A DNA stretch of 64,000 nucleotides from Rhodospirillales bacterium 24-66-33 (GTDB taxonomy: Bacteria > Pseudomonadota > Alphaproteobacteria > Reyranellales > Reyranellaceae), in contig NCHQ01000007.1 of the NCBI GenBank assembly GCA_002281855.1, positions 124,001 through 188,000 of the forward strand. The letters run 5' to 3'. The position numbers were made by a program, and so were the translations under genes. Below the pieces are notes generated by a model that was given only the letters and a program-made list of their open reading frames with translations, was not told the origin of the DNA and did not search any database. Below are positions 1 to 8,216 of the stretch, in pieces (the stretch's first letter is position 1; every line of letters begins with the position of its first letter).

Positions 1-1
1 C

Positions 2-397
2 ATCATCAACCTGCCGATGATTGGCATGTGGGTGAAGCTGCTCACCGTGCCTTACCGCTACCTGGCACCGGCGATCCTGCTCTTCTGCTGCATCGGCGCC
101 TACAGTCTTCAGAACAGTACGTTCCACGTCATGCAGGTCGCGGTCTTCGGCGTGCTGGGCTACGTCTTCGTCAAGCTGGGCTGCGAAGGGGCGCCGTTCC
201 TTCTGGGCCTCGTGCTCGGGCCGCAGATGGAAGAATACTTCCGGCGCGCCATGCTGCTCTCGCGTGGCGACGCCATGGTATTCATCGAACGGCCGATCAG
301 TCTCGGCCTGCTCATCACCACGGCGGCGCTGCTGATCCTGATGGCGCTGCCGAGTATCAAGAAAGCCCGCGAGGAGGCCTTCCAGGAGGAAGGCTGA
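2..397 (+). CDS. TctA-family tripartite tricarboxylate transporter permease, C-terminal part
   Basis: The frame is open from the window edge, so the start lies upstream. The visible 131 residues begin with a short conserved stretch (NLPMIGMWVKLL), followed by three hydrophobic segments and a charged C-terminus. LGLVLGPQMEEYFRRAML is the typical signature of the large TctA membrane subunit near its C-terminus. The TctA family imports carboxylates together with a TctB subunit and a periplasmic TctC/Bug receptor. Those partners would have to lie upstream outside the window; Bug receptors further along (20744, 52089) are too distant to be in the same operon. The substrate cannot be told from this fragment. 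Confidence 0.88.
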   Translation: MINLPMIGMWVKLLTVPYRYLAPAILLFCCIGAYSLQNSTFHVMQVAVFGVLGYVFVKLGCEGAPFLLGLVLGPQMEEYFRRAMLLSRGDAMVFIERPISLGLLITTAALLILMALPSIKKAREEAFQEEG

Positions 398-402
398 CCC
401 CT

Positions 403-1467
403 CTAGCGAGAGAAGACGATACACGCCGGGCTGCAGACCTTGGTTCGCAGCCTGGTGGGCGCCAGCAGCCCGTTGCGGCCAACCTTGTAGGCGATGATCG
501 AATCGCCCCCTTGGTTGGCGACATACAGAAATCGCTCCGCCGGATCGAAGGCGAAGAAGCGCGGCACCCCGCCCTTTGTCGGCGCCCACTGGCGCGGCGC
601 CAAGGTTCCTTTGGCGGTATCGATCCCGAACACGCCGATACTGTCGTGACCGCGGTTCGAGACGTAGACGTTGCGGCCCGCGCCATCGACCCAGATCTCC
701 GCGCCGGTGCTGTAGCCGGTGAAATCCGAAGGCGTCGACGGCACAGTCTGCAGCGGCGTCAGCGCCCCGCTGGCGCTGTCCTGGCGGTAGGTGGTGACGG
801 TCGAATCGAGTTCGTTGATCACGTAGGCGAACGGCTTGCGCGGGTGGAAGTCGATGTGGCGGGGGCCGGCGCCCGGACGGGCCGCGACGCGGCTGGTCTC
901 GACCAGCACGCCGCGCCGCGGATCCAGTCGGTAGCCGATCACGCAGTCGGAACCCTTGCAGGGCAGGTAGAAGGTCCGGCCGGCGCGATCGAGCGGATTG
1001 TGATGCGGCCGCACGTTCTTCTGCTCGGTGCGGTGCGGCCCCAGCGGCGCGGTAACGGAAGTCAGTGTCGAGTAGGGACCGAGGCTCCCGTCCTTTGAGA
1101 TCGGCAGCGCCGCCAGCGAATCGGAGCCGTAGTTGCTCACGACCAGGAACCGCTGCCTGGCGTCGAAGGCGAGATGGATGGGGTTGTAGCCGCCGGTCGG
1201 CTGGCGGTTCAGAACGGCCAGATGACCGGTCGTGCGGTCGACCGTGTAGGAGGTCGCCTCGCTGCGATCGCCATGCACAGAATAGAGTCGGTCCCCGGCG
1301 GCATTGAGGGCGAGGAACGACGGGTTCTCCAGCCCGCCCAGATGCTGGACGTGCCGCAGCGCACCATTGCGCGTGTCGATGCGATAGACATTGATGCCGT
1401 CGCCGCGACCGTCGCGCTCCGGCGAGGTGTAGCAGCCGACATAGGCGAAGAGCGGTTGTGTAATCAT
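403..1467 (-). CDS. lactonase-family seven-bladed beta-propeller protein (6-phosphogluconolactonase-like)
   Basis: The protein has 354 residues, the usual size for this family (PF10282). It shows repeated blade elements such as FAYVGCYTSPERDG near the N-terminus, GPRHIDFHPRKPFAYVINE in the middle and GGVPRFFAFDPAERFLYVANQ near the end. Family members include Pgl-type 6-phosphogluconolactonases and many of unknown substrate. No signal peptide is visible, so it is probably cytoplasmic. I chose ATG at 1467 rather than the upstream in-frame ATG at 1533, because the longer form would overlap the divergent gene starting at 1506 and its extra 22 residues are not propeller-like. The ribosome site is weak. 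The next gene is divergent, with only 38 bp between the starts. Confidence 0.82.
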   Translation of the reverse strand: MITQPLFAYVGCYTSPERDGRGDGINVYRIDTRNGALRHVQHLGGLENPSFLALNAAGDRLYSVHGDRSEATSYTVDRTTGHLAVLNRQPTGGYNPIHLAFDARQRFLVVSNYGSDSLAALPISKDGSLGPYSTLTSVTAPLGPHRTEQKNVRPHHNPLDRAGRTFYLPCKGSDCVIGYRLDPRRGVLVETSRVAARPGAGPRHIDFHPRKPFAYVINELDSTVTTYRQDSASGALTPLQTVPSTPSDFTGYSTGAEIWVDGAGRNVYVSNRGHDSIGVFGIDTAKGTLAPRQWAPTKGGVPRFFAFDPAERFLYVANQGGDSIIAYKVGRNGLLAPTRLRTKVCSPACIVFSR

Positions 1468-1505
1468 CGGTCGATTGTCGGCGCCGAAGCGAAGGAAGGT
1501 CAACG

Positions 1506-2354
1506 ATGACAGACGCACCGCGAAAAGTCGCACTCGTCACCGGCGCCAACCAAGGGCTGGGCCTCGCACTGGTACGACGCCTGTGCAGCGCCCTCGGCGA
1601 GGGGAGCACCGTCTATCTGGCTTCGCGGGACACGGGGCGCGGTGAAGCGGCTTGTGCGATGCTGCAAGGGGAAGGCCTGCGTCCCGAACTCCTCCGCCTG
1701 GACGTCACCGATGACGCCAGCGTGTCTGCGGCGGCCGCCGCGGTTCGCGCGCGCCACGGCGGCATCGACATCGTGATTCAGAACGCGGCCGCGCGCATCA
1801 CGAAGGACGCACCACAATCGGAGCAGGTCCTTCAGTTCATCGAAACGAACAATCACGGGACGTTGCGAATCGTCGAGGCCTTCGTGCCACTGCTCCGGGA
1901 CAATGCACGCTTCGTGGTCGTCGCGAGCTCATTCGGCTCGCTGCGCAATCTCGATCCGCGGTTCCACGCCCGCTTCGACGCGCCCGGGCTTACGCTGCAT
2001 GAGATCGAGCGAGCAATGGATGACTTCGTGGCGGCAACGCGCGCCGGCACCGCGCGCGAAGCGGGCTGGCCCGACTGGATCAACATTCCGTCGAAGATCG
2101 CACAGGTGGCTTCGGTGCGCGTTCTCGCGCGAGACAAATCTGAGGAATTCCGCCGGCGAGGAATCCTGGTGAATGCCGCCTGTCCGGGCCTCGTGGATAC
2201 GGAAGCCTCGCGCCCGTGGTTCGGCGACATGTCGAAAGCGGCAACCTCCGACGATGCGGCGGTTGACCTTGTCTGGTTGGCGGCCTTGCCGGCCGGGACG
2301 GAACATCCCTACGGCGCCCTGGTCCGACATCGCCAGCCGCTGCCCTGGGTCTAA
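1506..2354 (+). CDS. carbonyl-reductase-like short-chain dehydrogenase with altered active site
   Basis: This is a 282-residue Rossmann-fold SDR. The cofactor motif TGANQGLG is at residues 12-19, and QNAA at 92-95 stands where NNAG is usual. From about residue 135 to the end it follows the vertebrate carbonyl reductase 1 layout: VVASSFGSLRNL, then the acidic insert, GWP, NAACPG and a C-terminal GALV segment. The active-site YxxxK is read as N193-I-P-S-K197, so the catalytic tyrosine is asparagine while the lysine and Ser141/142 remain. Classic reductase chemistry may therefore be lost or changed. The start is the first ATG after the divergent lactonase start. The substrate is unknown. Confidence 0.85.
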   Translation: MTDAPRKVALVTGANQGLGLALVRRLCSALGEGSTVYLASRDTGRGEAACAMLQGEGLRPELLRLDVTDDASVSAAAAAVRARHGGIDIVIQNAAARITKDAPQSEQVLQFIETNNHGTLRIVEAFVPLLRDNARFVVVASSFGSLRNLDPRFHARFDAPGLTLHEIERAMDDFVAATRAGTAREAGWPDWINIPSKIAQVASVRVLARDKSEEFRRRGILVNAACPGLVDTEASRPWFGDMSKAATSDDAAVDLVWLAALPAGTEHPYGALVRHRQPLPWV

Positions 2355-2493
2355 CAGGTCGTTGGAATCGACCGTTTGGCCGCGCTGACTGGCAGCATTG
2401 TTGCGCAATCAGCCGCTCCGCAAGGGGGGCGACGTCCGCTTCGTTTGTTTCGTTTACGGGCCCTGACTTCGGCTTGTCCAACCACCTGGCAGG

Positions 2494-3408
2494 TCAGCCT
2501 GCCGTCGACAGGATCAAGACGACGCCCGCCATCACGAGGATGATTCCGGCGAGTTCCCGGTGGCTCATGGACTCCCGGAAGATCCGGCGCGAGACGAAAT
2601 AGCTGAACACGACTTCGACGAGGATCAGCGTGCGCACTTGCGACGGCGGAGCGAGCGCCAGGGCCGTCACGTTGGCCAGCGAGGCCGACGCACCGGCCAG
2701 GCCGGCGAACATCGAGACACGCCATTGTCGAAGTGCGCCCAGCACGACGACCGGGTTGCGCACCAGCAGCCAGCCCCCGAGCAGGACGGCCTGCAGGAGC
2801 TGGCTCCAGAAGAGCGTTTCCGCGGCGGCAAGAAACGGCGAGGCTGTGTGAAGCGACAGGTTTGCGGCCCGGTAGCCGACCACCGAGATGGCGAAGGCCG
2901 AGCCCGAAGCGAGCCCGTAGAGGGCGGCCGGATCGGCGAAGCTTCGTCTGACGCTCTCGCGCGAGGGCGGGCGCGGCGTGAGGAGGACGACGCCCATGGT
3001 GGCGGCCACGATGGCTGCGATGGCGACGGCTGAAAGTGTTTCTCCGAGAAACAGCACCGAGAAGAGCGCTACCTGGATGACCTCGCTCTTGGAGTAGACG
3101 AGCCCGATCGCGAAGCTCCGCGCCTCCATCGCGCGCAGCAGCAGCGCCGTGCCAGCCATCTGGCTCAGCGCCGCCACGACCACCCAGCCGCCGAACGCCC
3201 AGGTGAGGTCGGGGTGCGGTGAGCCGCCGAAGAGAAGCACCAGGCAAAGCCACACGGCGAGAACGGGCATGCCATAGAGGAAGCGGACCAGCGTGGCCCC
3301 GAGGGTCCCCAGCTCGGACGTCAGATGCCGTTGCGCCGTGTTTCGGACGGTCTGTGCCGCCGCGGCGAAGACCGTGAGCGGTATCCAGAGCCAGGACGCG
3401 GAGATCAT
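2494..3408 (-). CDS. EamA/DMT-family membrane transporter
   Basis: The product has 304 residues and about ten hydrophobic segments in two homologous halves, the usual EamA (PF00892) arrangement. In the first half, LVRFLYGMPVLAVWLC and a central Glu-containing stretch (YSKSEVIQVALFSVLFLGE) are typical; the second half has LILVEVVFSYFVSRRIF. These drug/metabolite transporters export amino acids, nucleosides or small metabolites, and the substrate cannot be predicted. It sits alone, convergent with the SDR gene and divergent from the ABC importer at 3514. Confidence 0.85.
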   Translation of the reverse strand: MISASWLWIPLTVFAAAAQTVRNTAQRHLTSELGTLGATLVRFLYGMPVLAVWLCLVLLFGGSPHPDLTWAFGGWVVVAALSQMAGTALLLRAMEARSFAIGLVYSKSEVIQVALFSVLFLGETLSAVAIAAIVAATMGVVLLTPRPPSRESVRRSFADPAALYGLASGSAFAISVVGYRAANLSLHTASPFLAAAETLFWSQLLQAVLLGGWLLVRNPVVVLGALRQWRVSMFAGLAGASASLANVTALALAPPSQVRTLILVEVVFSYFVSRRIFRESMSHRELAGIILVMAGVVLILSTAG

Positions 3409-3435
3409 ATTCCCCGTCCATGCGGCGGTTGTCGT

Positions 3436-3465
3436 TTGACCATGTCGAACAATTACTCATAGGAT
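3436..3465 (+). promoter_or_regulatory. possible sigma-70 promoter of the Liv-type ABC operon
   Basis: TTGACC (3436-3441) and TAGGAT (3460-3465) are spaced by 18 bp in the 105-bp divergent gap between the EamA gene and the ABC receptor. The expected transcription start is around 3472, about 40 bp before the ATG. The match is only moderate and is an inference from sequence. Confidence 0.3.
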
Positions 3466-3513
3466 CGTGGCAATCGGTCAAAGACCGCAAGAACTGTTCC
3501 GGGAGTGAATACC

Positions 3514-4785
3514 ATGACGTCCATCGAGCAGCGGCGCGCGAGCCGTCGTCAACTTCTCAAGGGCGCTGGCGCCATCGCGGCCGCTGGTCTGGTCGGGGCT
3601 CCGGCGATCAGTCGGGCGCAGACGGGCGCCATCAAGATCGGTGTGCCGACGATCCTGTCGGGGCGTGTCGCCATTCTCGGGCAGAGCAGCGTCGGCGCGC
3701 TCAAGATGTCGTTCGACAAGGTCAATGCCGAAGGCGGAATCAACGGTCGCAAGATCGAGATGGTCGTGCGCGACTCCAAGGGCGCGCCGCAGGAAGCCGC
3801 CAAGGTCACGCGCGACCTGATCAACAACGACGGCTGCCAGATCATCATCGATGCCGAAGCGTCAAGCGCGGCCTTTGCGGTGCAGGAGGTCATCCGCGAG
3901 GTCGGCGTGCTCTGCATCCACACCAATTCGGAGACCTCGTCGCTCACCGCCGATCCCAAACTCTACGTGCCGACGGCCTTTCGCACGGCCCGCCAGGGCA
4001 TCCACGATGCGATCGGCGGCGGCGACTATGCCGCCAAGGTCGCGAAGGCGAAGGGCCTCAAGAAGTGGGCGACCTGCTCGCCCGACTATGCCTATGGCCG
4101 CTCCAACACGGCCGAGTTCATGGAATACGCCAAGCATTTCGACGGCAACATCACCGTCGTCGAGGAGACCTGGCCCAAGCTCTTCCAGCCGGACTATACC
4201 GAGGTCGTCACCAAGCTGCTGAATGCCAAGGCCGATGCGATGTATTCGGCGCTTTGGGGCGGCGACCTCGTCGCGTTCATCGACCAGGCGAACCTCTACG
4301 CCCTGTTCGAAAAACAGGCGTCCTTCATGGTCAATCTCGGCGACTACGGAGTCGTCGATCAGGTGAAGCAGTTCCCGCAGGGTGTCTATTCGGGCGGCCG
4401 CTACAACCGCACCGTTCCGCCGACACCCGAGAACGAGGCCTGGTACCTGGAATACGTGAAGACGCAGAAGAGCAAGCCCACCAACTGGTCGTGGGAGAAC
4501 GCGGTCGGCGCGCAGTTCCTGATCGAGGCGCTGAAGAAGACCAACGGCGACACCAACGGCAAGAAGCTCGCCGAGGCGATCAAGGGTGCCAAGATCAAGA
4601 CCCCGTTCGGCGACGGCGGTACCATCACCATGCGCGCCGAGGACAATACCACCATCAACTACATCATCGGCTACGGCCTCTCGCTGTCGAAGGAGCCTTA
4701 CATCTCGGACTTCAAGACGTCGCCCTGGGAGCCGATCCTCGAACTCGAGAAACAGTGGAAGAAGAAGCAGGGCTACGCCACCTGA
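3514..4785 (+). CDS. LivK-type ABC transporter substrate-binding protein with Tat signal
   Basis: The product has 423 residues. It begins with a twin-arginine export signal (RRASRRQLLKGAGAIAAAGL, ending at AISRAQ), followed by a type 1 periplasmic binding fold starting IKIGVPTILSGRVAILGQ. This is the Peripla_BP_6 family, which binds branched-chain amino acids, amides, urea or aromatic acids. I chose ATG 3514 because GGGAG lies 8 nt upstream; an in-frame GTG at 3505 would overlap that ribosome site. It is the first gene of a five-gene operon with two permeases and two ATPases, so the importer is complete. The ligand is not predictable. Confidence 0.92.
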   Translation: MTSIEQRRASRRQLLKGAGAIAAAGLVGAPAISRAQTGAIKIGVPTILSGRVAILGQSSVGALKMSFDKVNAEGGINGRKIEMVVRDSKGAPQEAAKVTRDLINNDGCQIIIDAEASSAAFAVQEVIREVGVLCIHTNSETSSLTADPKLYVPTAFRTARQGIHDAIGGGDYAAKVAKAKGLKKWATCSPDYAYGRSNTAEFMEYAKHFDGNITVVEETWPKLFQPDYTEVVTKLLNAKADAMYSALWGGDLVAFIDQANLYALFEKQASFMVNLGDYGVVDQVKQFPQGVYSGGRYNRTVPPTPENEAWYLEYVKTQKSKPTNWSWENAVGAQFLIEALKKTNGDTNGKKLAEAIKGAKIKTPFGDGGTITMRAEDNTTINYIIGYGLSLSKEPYISDFKTSPWEPILELEKQWKKKQGYAT

Positions 4786-4814
4786 TCGTCTTCACTTTCA
4801 TATAGGATACCCAC

Positions 4815-5717
4815 GTGGACCTGGACGCGTTGTTGCGCTGCGTCGGCACGACCTCCTGTGTCGTGACGCAGCTCACCAGCGGCATGATCATCGGCATGCT
4901 GCTTTTCCTGATCGCGTCGGGCGTGACGCTGATCTTCGGCGTCCTGAACGTCATCAATTTCGCGCACGGCTCGCTCTACATGATCGGGGCGTATGCGGCG
5001 TGGACCTTCTACCAGCTCACCGGCAGCTACTTCGTCTCCGCCCTGGGCGCGGCCGTGGCGGTCGGCGTGCTGGGCGTGCTCTTCGAGCGGGTGCTGATGA
5101 GCAAGGTCTACGGCTCCAACGTGCTGATGCAGCTCCTGGTCTGTTATGCCGTGGTGCTGATCTCGGACGATCTCATCAAGATCATCTGGGGACCGGTGCC
5201 GCTGTCGATGGGCATGCCGCCGGAGTTCCGGCTGCCGCCCGTTCGCTTCATGGGCGGCGTCATTCCGCCTTTCTACATCTTCATGATCCTGGCGGCGATG
5301 GCGATCGGGCTGCTGCTGTGGCTGGTCATCGGCCGAACACGCTTCGGCAGCATCGTGCGGGCCGCGGCCATCAACGGGCCGATGGTGTCGGCGCTGGGGA
5401 TCCGGGTGAACCTCTACTACGCCGCCGTGTTCGGGATCGGCAGTGCGCTGGCCGGCGCGGCGGGCGCCCTGGCGGCGCCGGTGCGCTCCCTGACGCCCGG
5501 CATGGGCTTCTCGATCCTGATCGAATCCTTCATCGTGACGGTGATCGGCGGCATGGGTTCGATCGTGGGGGCCTTCGCCGCCTCGATCATCATCGGCCTC
5601 ACGCGCTCCTTCGGCAGCATCGGATTTCCGCTGTTCGTCGACGGGGTGATGTTCCTGATCATGGCGCTGGTCCTGATCTTCAAGCCCAGCGGCCTGTTCG
5701 GCCGCGCGCACCGGTAG
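4815..5717 (+). CDS. branched-chain amino-acid-type ABC permease (LivH family)
   Basis: The product has 300 residues and about eight membrane spans. SGVTLIFGVLNVINFAHGSLYMIGAY is the signature of the LivH subunit, and IGGMGSIVGAF near the C-terminus is the cytoplasmic coupling loop region. The start is GTG at 4815, preceded by a weak purine tract (TAGGAT); no better start fits the family N-terminus. It follows the receptor gene by 29 bp and precedes the LivM-type gene by 6 bp. Together these form the heterodimeric membrane channel of the importer. Confidence 0.92.
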   Translation: MDLDALLRCVGTTSCVVTQLTSGMIIGMLLFLIASGVTLIFGVLNVINFAHGSLYMIGAYAAWTFYQLTGSYFVSALGAAVAVGVLGVLFERVLMSKVYGSNVLMQLLVCYAVVLISDDLIKIIWGPVPLSMGMPPEFRLPPVRFMGGVIPPFYIFMILAAMAIGLLLWLVIGRTRFGSIVRAAAINGPMVSALGIRVNLYYAAVFGIGSALAGAAGALAAPVRSLTPGMGFSILIESFIVTVIGGMGSIVGAFAASIIIGLTRSFGSIGFPLFVDGVMFLIMALVLIFKPSGLFGRAHR

Positions 5718-5723
5718 GCGGCG

Positions 5724-6731
5724 ATGACCTCACGTTGGAGAGATCTGGGCCTGGCGGGGCTGGGGCTGGTCCTGCTGCTGTTGGTGCCGGTATTCGGCGC
5801 GCCGCCGGCGATCCGCGACTTCATCATGTTCGGCATGGCGTACGGGCTGCTGGCCATGTCGCTCAACCTGCTGATCGGCTACACCGGGCTGGTGTCGTTC
5901 GGGCACGCGATGTTCTTCGCCGCCGGCGCCTACGCGTTCGGGCTGGCGATGCAGTCGGGTAAATTCTCGATCCCCGGCGCCTTTGTGCTGGCGATCGGCT
6001 TCACGGCCTTGATGGCGCTGATCGTGGGCGCCATCTGCGTGCGGCTGAACGAAATCTACTTCGCCTTCCTGACGCTGGCCTTCCAGATGCTGTTCTACAA
6101 CATCATCCTGGGCTGGGTGTCGTTCACGGGTGGCGACCAGGGGCTGATGGGCGGCATTCCGCGGCCGAAGTTCCTGGGCATCGATCTAGCCGACCGGACT
6201 CAGCTTTACGTCTTCTGTTCCGTCGCGTTCGTCGTCTGCATCGCCATCCTGCGCCAGATCGTGACGTCACCGTTCGGCTACACGCTGCGCATGATCCGCG
6301 ACAACCAGGAACGCGCGGCCTTCCTCGGCATCAACGTGATCATGGTCAAGCTGGCCTGCTTCGTGATGTCGGCCTGCATTGCTGCCGTGGGCGGCATCCT
6401 GCTCACCCTGTTCGTGTCCGGCGCCTATCCCAATTTCGGCTTCTGGACGACTTCGGGCGAGGCGATCTTCATGATCCTGCTGGGCGGATCGAACGTCTTC
6501 CTGGGGCCGCTGGTCGGTACGGTCATCCTGCGCCTGCTGAACGACATCACGGTCACCTACACCAGCCACACCGAACTGGTGCTGGGCATCGTCATCCTCA
6601 TCCTGGTGCTCGGCCTGCGCAAAGGTCCGCTCGACCTGCTGGCCGAACGCTGGGAGAACCGGCGCCAGGCAAAAGCCCAGGCGGTGCGCGACGCGGCCGA
6701 CAAGGATGCGCAGACGGGCAGGGATGCCTGA
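5724..6731 (+). CDS. branched-chain amino-acid-type ABC permease (LivM family)
   Basis: The product has 335 residues and about nine hydrophobic segments. MFGMAYGLLAMSLNLLIGYTG followed by LVSFGHAMFFAAGAYAFGL is diagnostic of LivM, and the cytoplasmic coupling motif appears around FGYTLRMIRDNQERAAFLG. The last 25 residues are polar and charged. It pairs with the LivH subunit encoded just upstream. Its 3' end meets or slightly overlaps the start region of the ATPase gene, as expected in a translationally coupled operon. Confidence 0.92.
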   Translation: MTSRWRDLGLAGLGLVLLLLVPVFGAPPAIRDFIMFGMAYGLLAMSLNLLIGYTGLVSFGHAMFFAAGAYAFGLAMQSGKFSIPGAFVLAIGFTALMALIVGAICVRLNEIYFAFLTLAFQMLFYNIILGWVSFTGGDQGLMGGIPRPKFLGIDLADRTQLYVFCSVAFVVCIAILRQIVTSPFGYTLRMIRDNQERAAFLGINVIMVKLACFVMSACIAAVGGILLTLFVSGAYPNFGFWTTSGEAIFMILLGGSNVFLGPLVGTVILRLLNDITVTYTSHTELVLGIVILILVLGLRKGPLDLLAERWENRRQAKAQAVRDAADKDAQTGRDA

Positions 6732-6732
6732 C

Positions 6733-7503
6733 ATGCTGAAGCTCGAGAACCTCAAGAAATCGTTCGGCGGCGTGGCCGCCACGCGCGACGTCACCCTGGA
6801 CTTCGCCGACGGCTCGCTCAGCGCCATCATCGGGCCCAACGGGGCAGGGAAGACGACGCTGTTCAACCTGATCACCGGCCGGTTTCCGCCCGACACCGGC
6901 CGCATCCTGCTGGCGGACGAGAACATCGCCGGCCTCTCGCAGCGCCGGATCGTGCGCCTGGGCATCGGCCGCGCTTTCCAGGTCGCGAGCCTGTTCCCAA
7001 CGCTCACCGTGGCGGAAGCGCTGGCCGCCGCCGCGCAGGCCCATCAGCGGCGGGAGACCCTGCTGCGCTCGCCGTTCCCGCTGCCCGCGACGCTGGCGCA
7101 GGGCGACGAGATCATGGAGCTGCTCGGCCTGACGCGGGTCGCCGGCATCCTGAGCCGCAACCTGAGCCACGGCGACCAGAAGCTGCTGGATATCGGCCTC
7201 GCCCTAGCGCTGGAGCCCAAGGTGCTGCTGCTCGACGAGCCGACCGCCGGCATGGGGCCGGAGGAGCGCTGGCGCATGATCGAGACGGTTCAGCGACTGT
7301 GGCGGGCAAGGCGCATGACCCTGATCTTCATCGAGCACGACATGGACATCGTCTTCAAGGTGGCCCAGACCGTGCGTGTCCTGTCTTACGGGTCGGTGCT
7401 GGCCGAAGGCACGCCCGACGAGGTGCGGACCAATCCCAAGGTGATCGAGGCCTATCTCGGCAAGTCCGCCCATGGAACTTCCGGACAGGGAGCGGCGGCA
7501 TGA
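6733..7503 (+). CDS. LivG-type ABC transporter ATP-binding protein
   Basis: The 256-residue nucleotide-binding subunit has Walker A GPNGAGKTTL, the signature LSHGDQKLLDIGLAL (a variant of LSGGQ common in LivG), Walker B KVLLLDEPTAGMGP and the switch histidine in IFIEHDMD. The start could be ATG 6733 (AGGG 9 nt upstream) or ATG 6724, which overlaps the previous stop codon but has no spaced ribosome site. I favour 6733. Its stop overlaps the ATG of the second ATPase gene in an ATGA junction. It energises the importer together with the next gene product. Confidence 0.9.
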   Translation: MLKLENLKKSFGGVAATRDVTLDFADGSLSAIIGPNGAGKTTLFNLITGRFPPDTGRILLADENIAGLSQRRIVRLGIGRAFQVASLFPTLTVAEALAAAAQAHQRRETLLRSPFPLPATLAQGDEIMELLGLTRVAGILSRNLSHGDQKLLDIGLALALEPKVLLLDEPTAGMGPEERWRMIETVQRLWRARRMTLIFIEHDMDIVFKVAQTVRVLSYGSVLAEGTPDEVRTNPKVIEAYLGKSAHGTSGQGAAA

Positions 7504-8216
7504 GCGCTGCCGAGATCCTGAGGGTCGAAGGTATCGACGTCTTCTACGGCGCCAGCCAGATCCTGTTCGGCGTTTCGTTTGCCGTCGAGAAAGGCCAGTC
7601 GCTGGCGCTGCTCGGCCGCAACGGCGCGGGCAAGAGCACGACCATGAAGTCCATCATCGGCATCGCGCCCGCCCGGCGCGGCACGGTTTCCGTGCGTGGC
7701 ACGCCGGTGCAGAAGTTCACGCCAGACCGCATCGCCCGCGAAGGGGTGGGGTTCGTGCCCGAGGATCGCCAGATCTTCCCGGAGCACTCGGTCGACGACA
7801 ATCTCAGGATCGCGATCAAGCCCGGCGTGGGCGGTCGCATCGACTGGACGCTGGAGAAGATCTACGACGTCTTCCCGATCCTGGCGTCGATGCGCGGCCG
7901 CATGGGCGGCCGGCTGTCCGGCGGCGAGCAGCAGATGCTCACCATTGCGCGCACCCTGATGGGAAATCCCGACGTGGTGCTGCTCGACGAGCCGAGCGAG
8001 GGGTTGGCGCCGATCATCGTCGAGAAGATCGGCGAGCTGATCCAGCGTCTGCGCGACATGGGCACGACCCTGATCGTGGCCGAGCAGAACATGCACTTCT
8101 GCCTGGACATCGCCAGCCACGCGGCGGTGATCGACAAGGGCCACATCGTCTATCGCGGCTCGATCGACGAGTTGCGCGCCAACGACGAGGTCAAGAGGCG
8201 CTATCTGGCCGTCTGA
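7500..8216 (+). CDS. LivF-type ABC transporter ATP-binding protein
   Basis: The product has 238 residues, the usual LivF size. It has Walker A GRNGAGKSTTMKSI, the LivF-typical VPEDRQIFPEHSVDDNL, the signature RLSGGEQQMLTIARTL, Walker B VVLLDEPSEGLAP and the switch histidine replaced by Gln-Asn (VAEQNMHF), as is normal for LivF. The ATG overlaps the stop of the preceding ATPase (ATGA), which indicates translational coupling. The last 16 bp overlap the 3' end of the convergent histidine kinase gene. Confidence 0.93.
   Translation: MSAAEILRVEGIDVFYGASQILFGVSFAVEKGQSLALLGRNGAGKSTTMKSIIGIAPARRGTVSVRGTPVQKFTPDRIAREGVGFVPEDRQIFPEHSVDDNLRIAIKPGVGGRIDWTLEKIYDVFPILASMRGRMGGRLSGGEQQMLTIARTLMGNPDVVLLDEPSEGLAPIIVEKIGELIQRLRDMGTTLIVAEQNMHFCLDIASHAAVIDKGHIVYRGSIDELRANDEVKRRYLAV

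Noticed and set aside
3436..3451. TTGACCATGTCGAA as an FNR box before the Liv operon
   Set aside because: The second half reads TCGAA rather than GTCAA, and the site is better explained as a -35 element.
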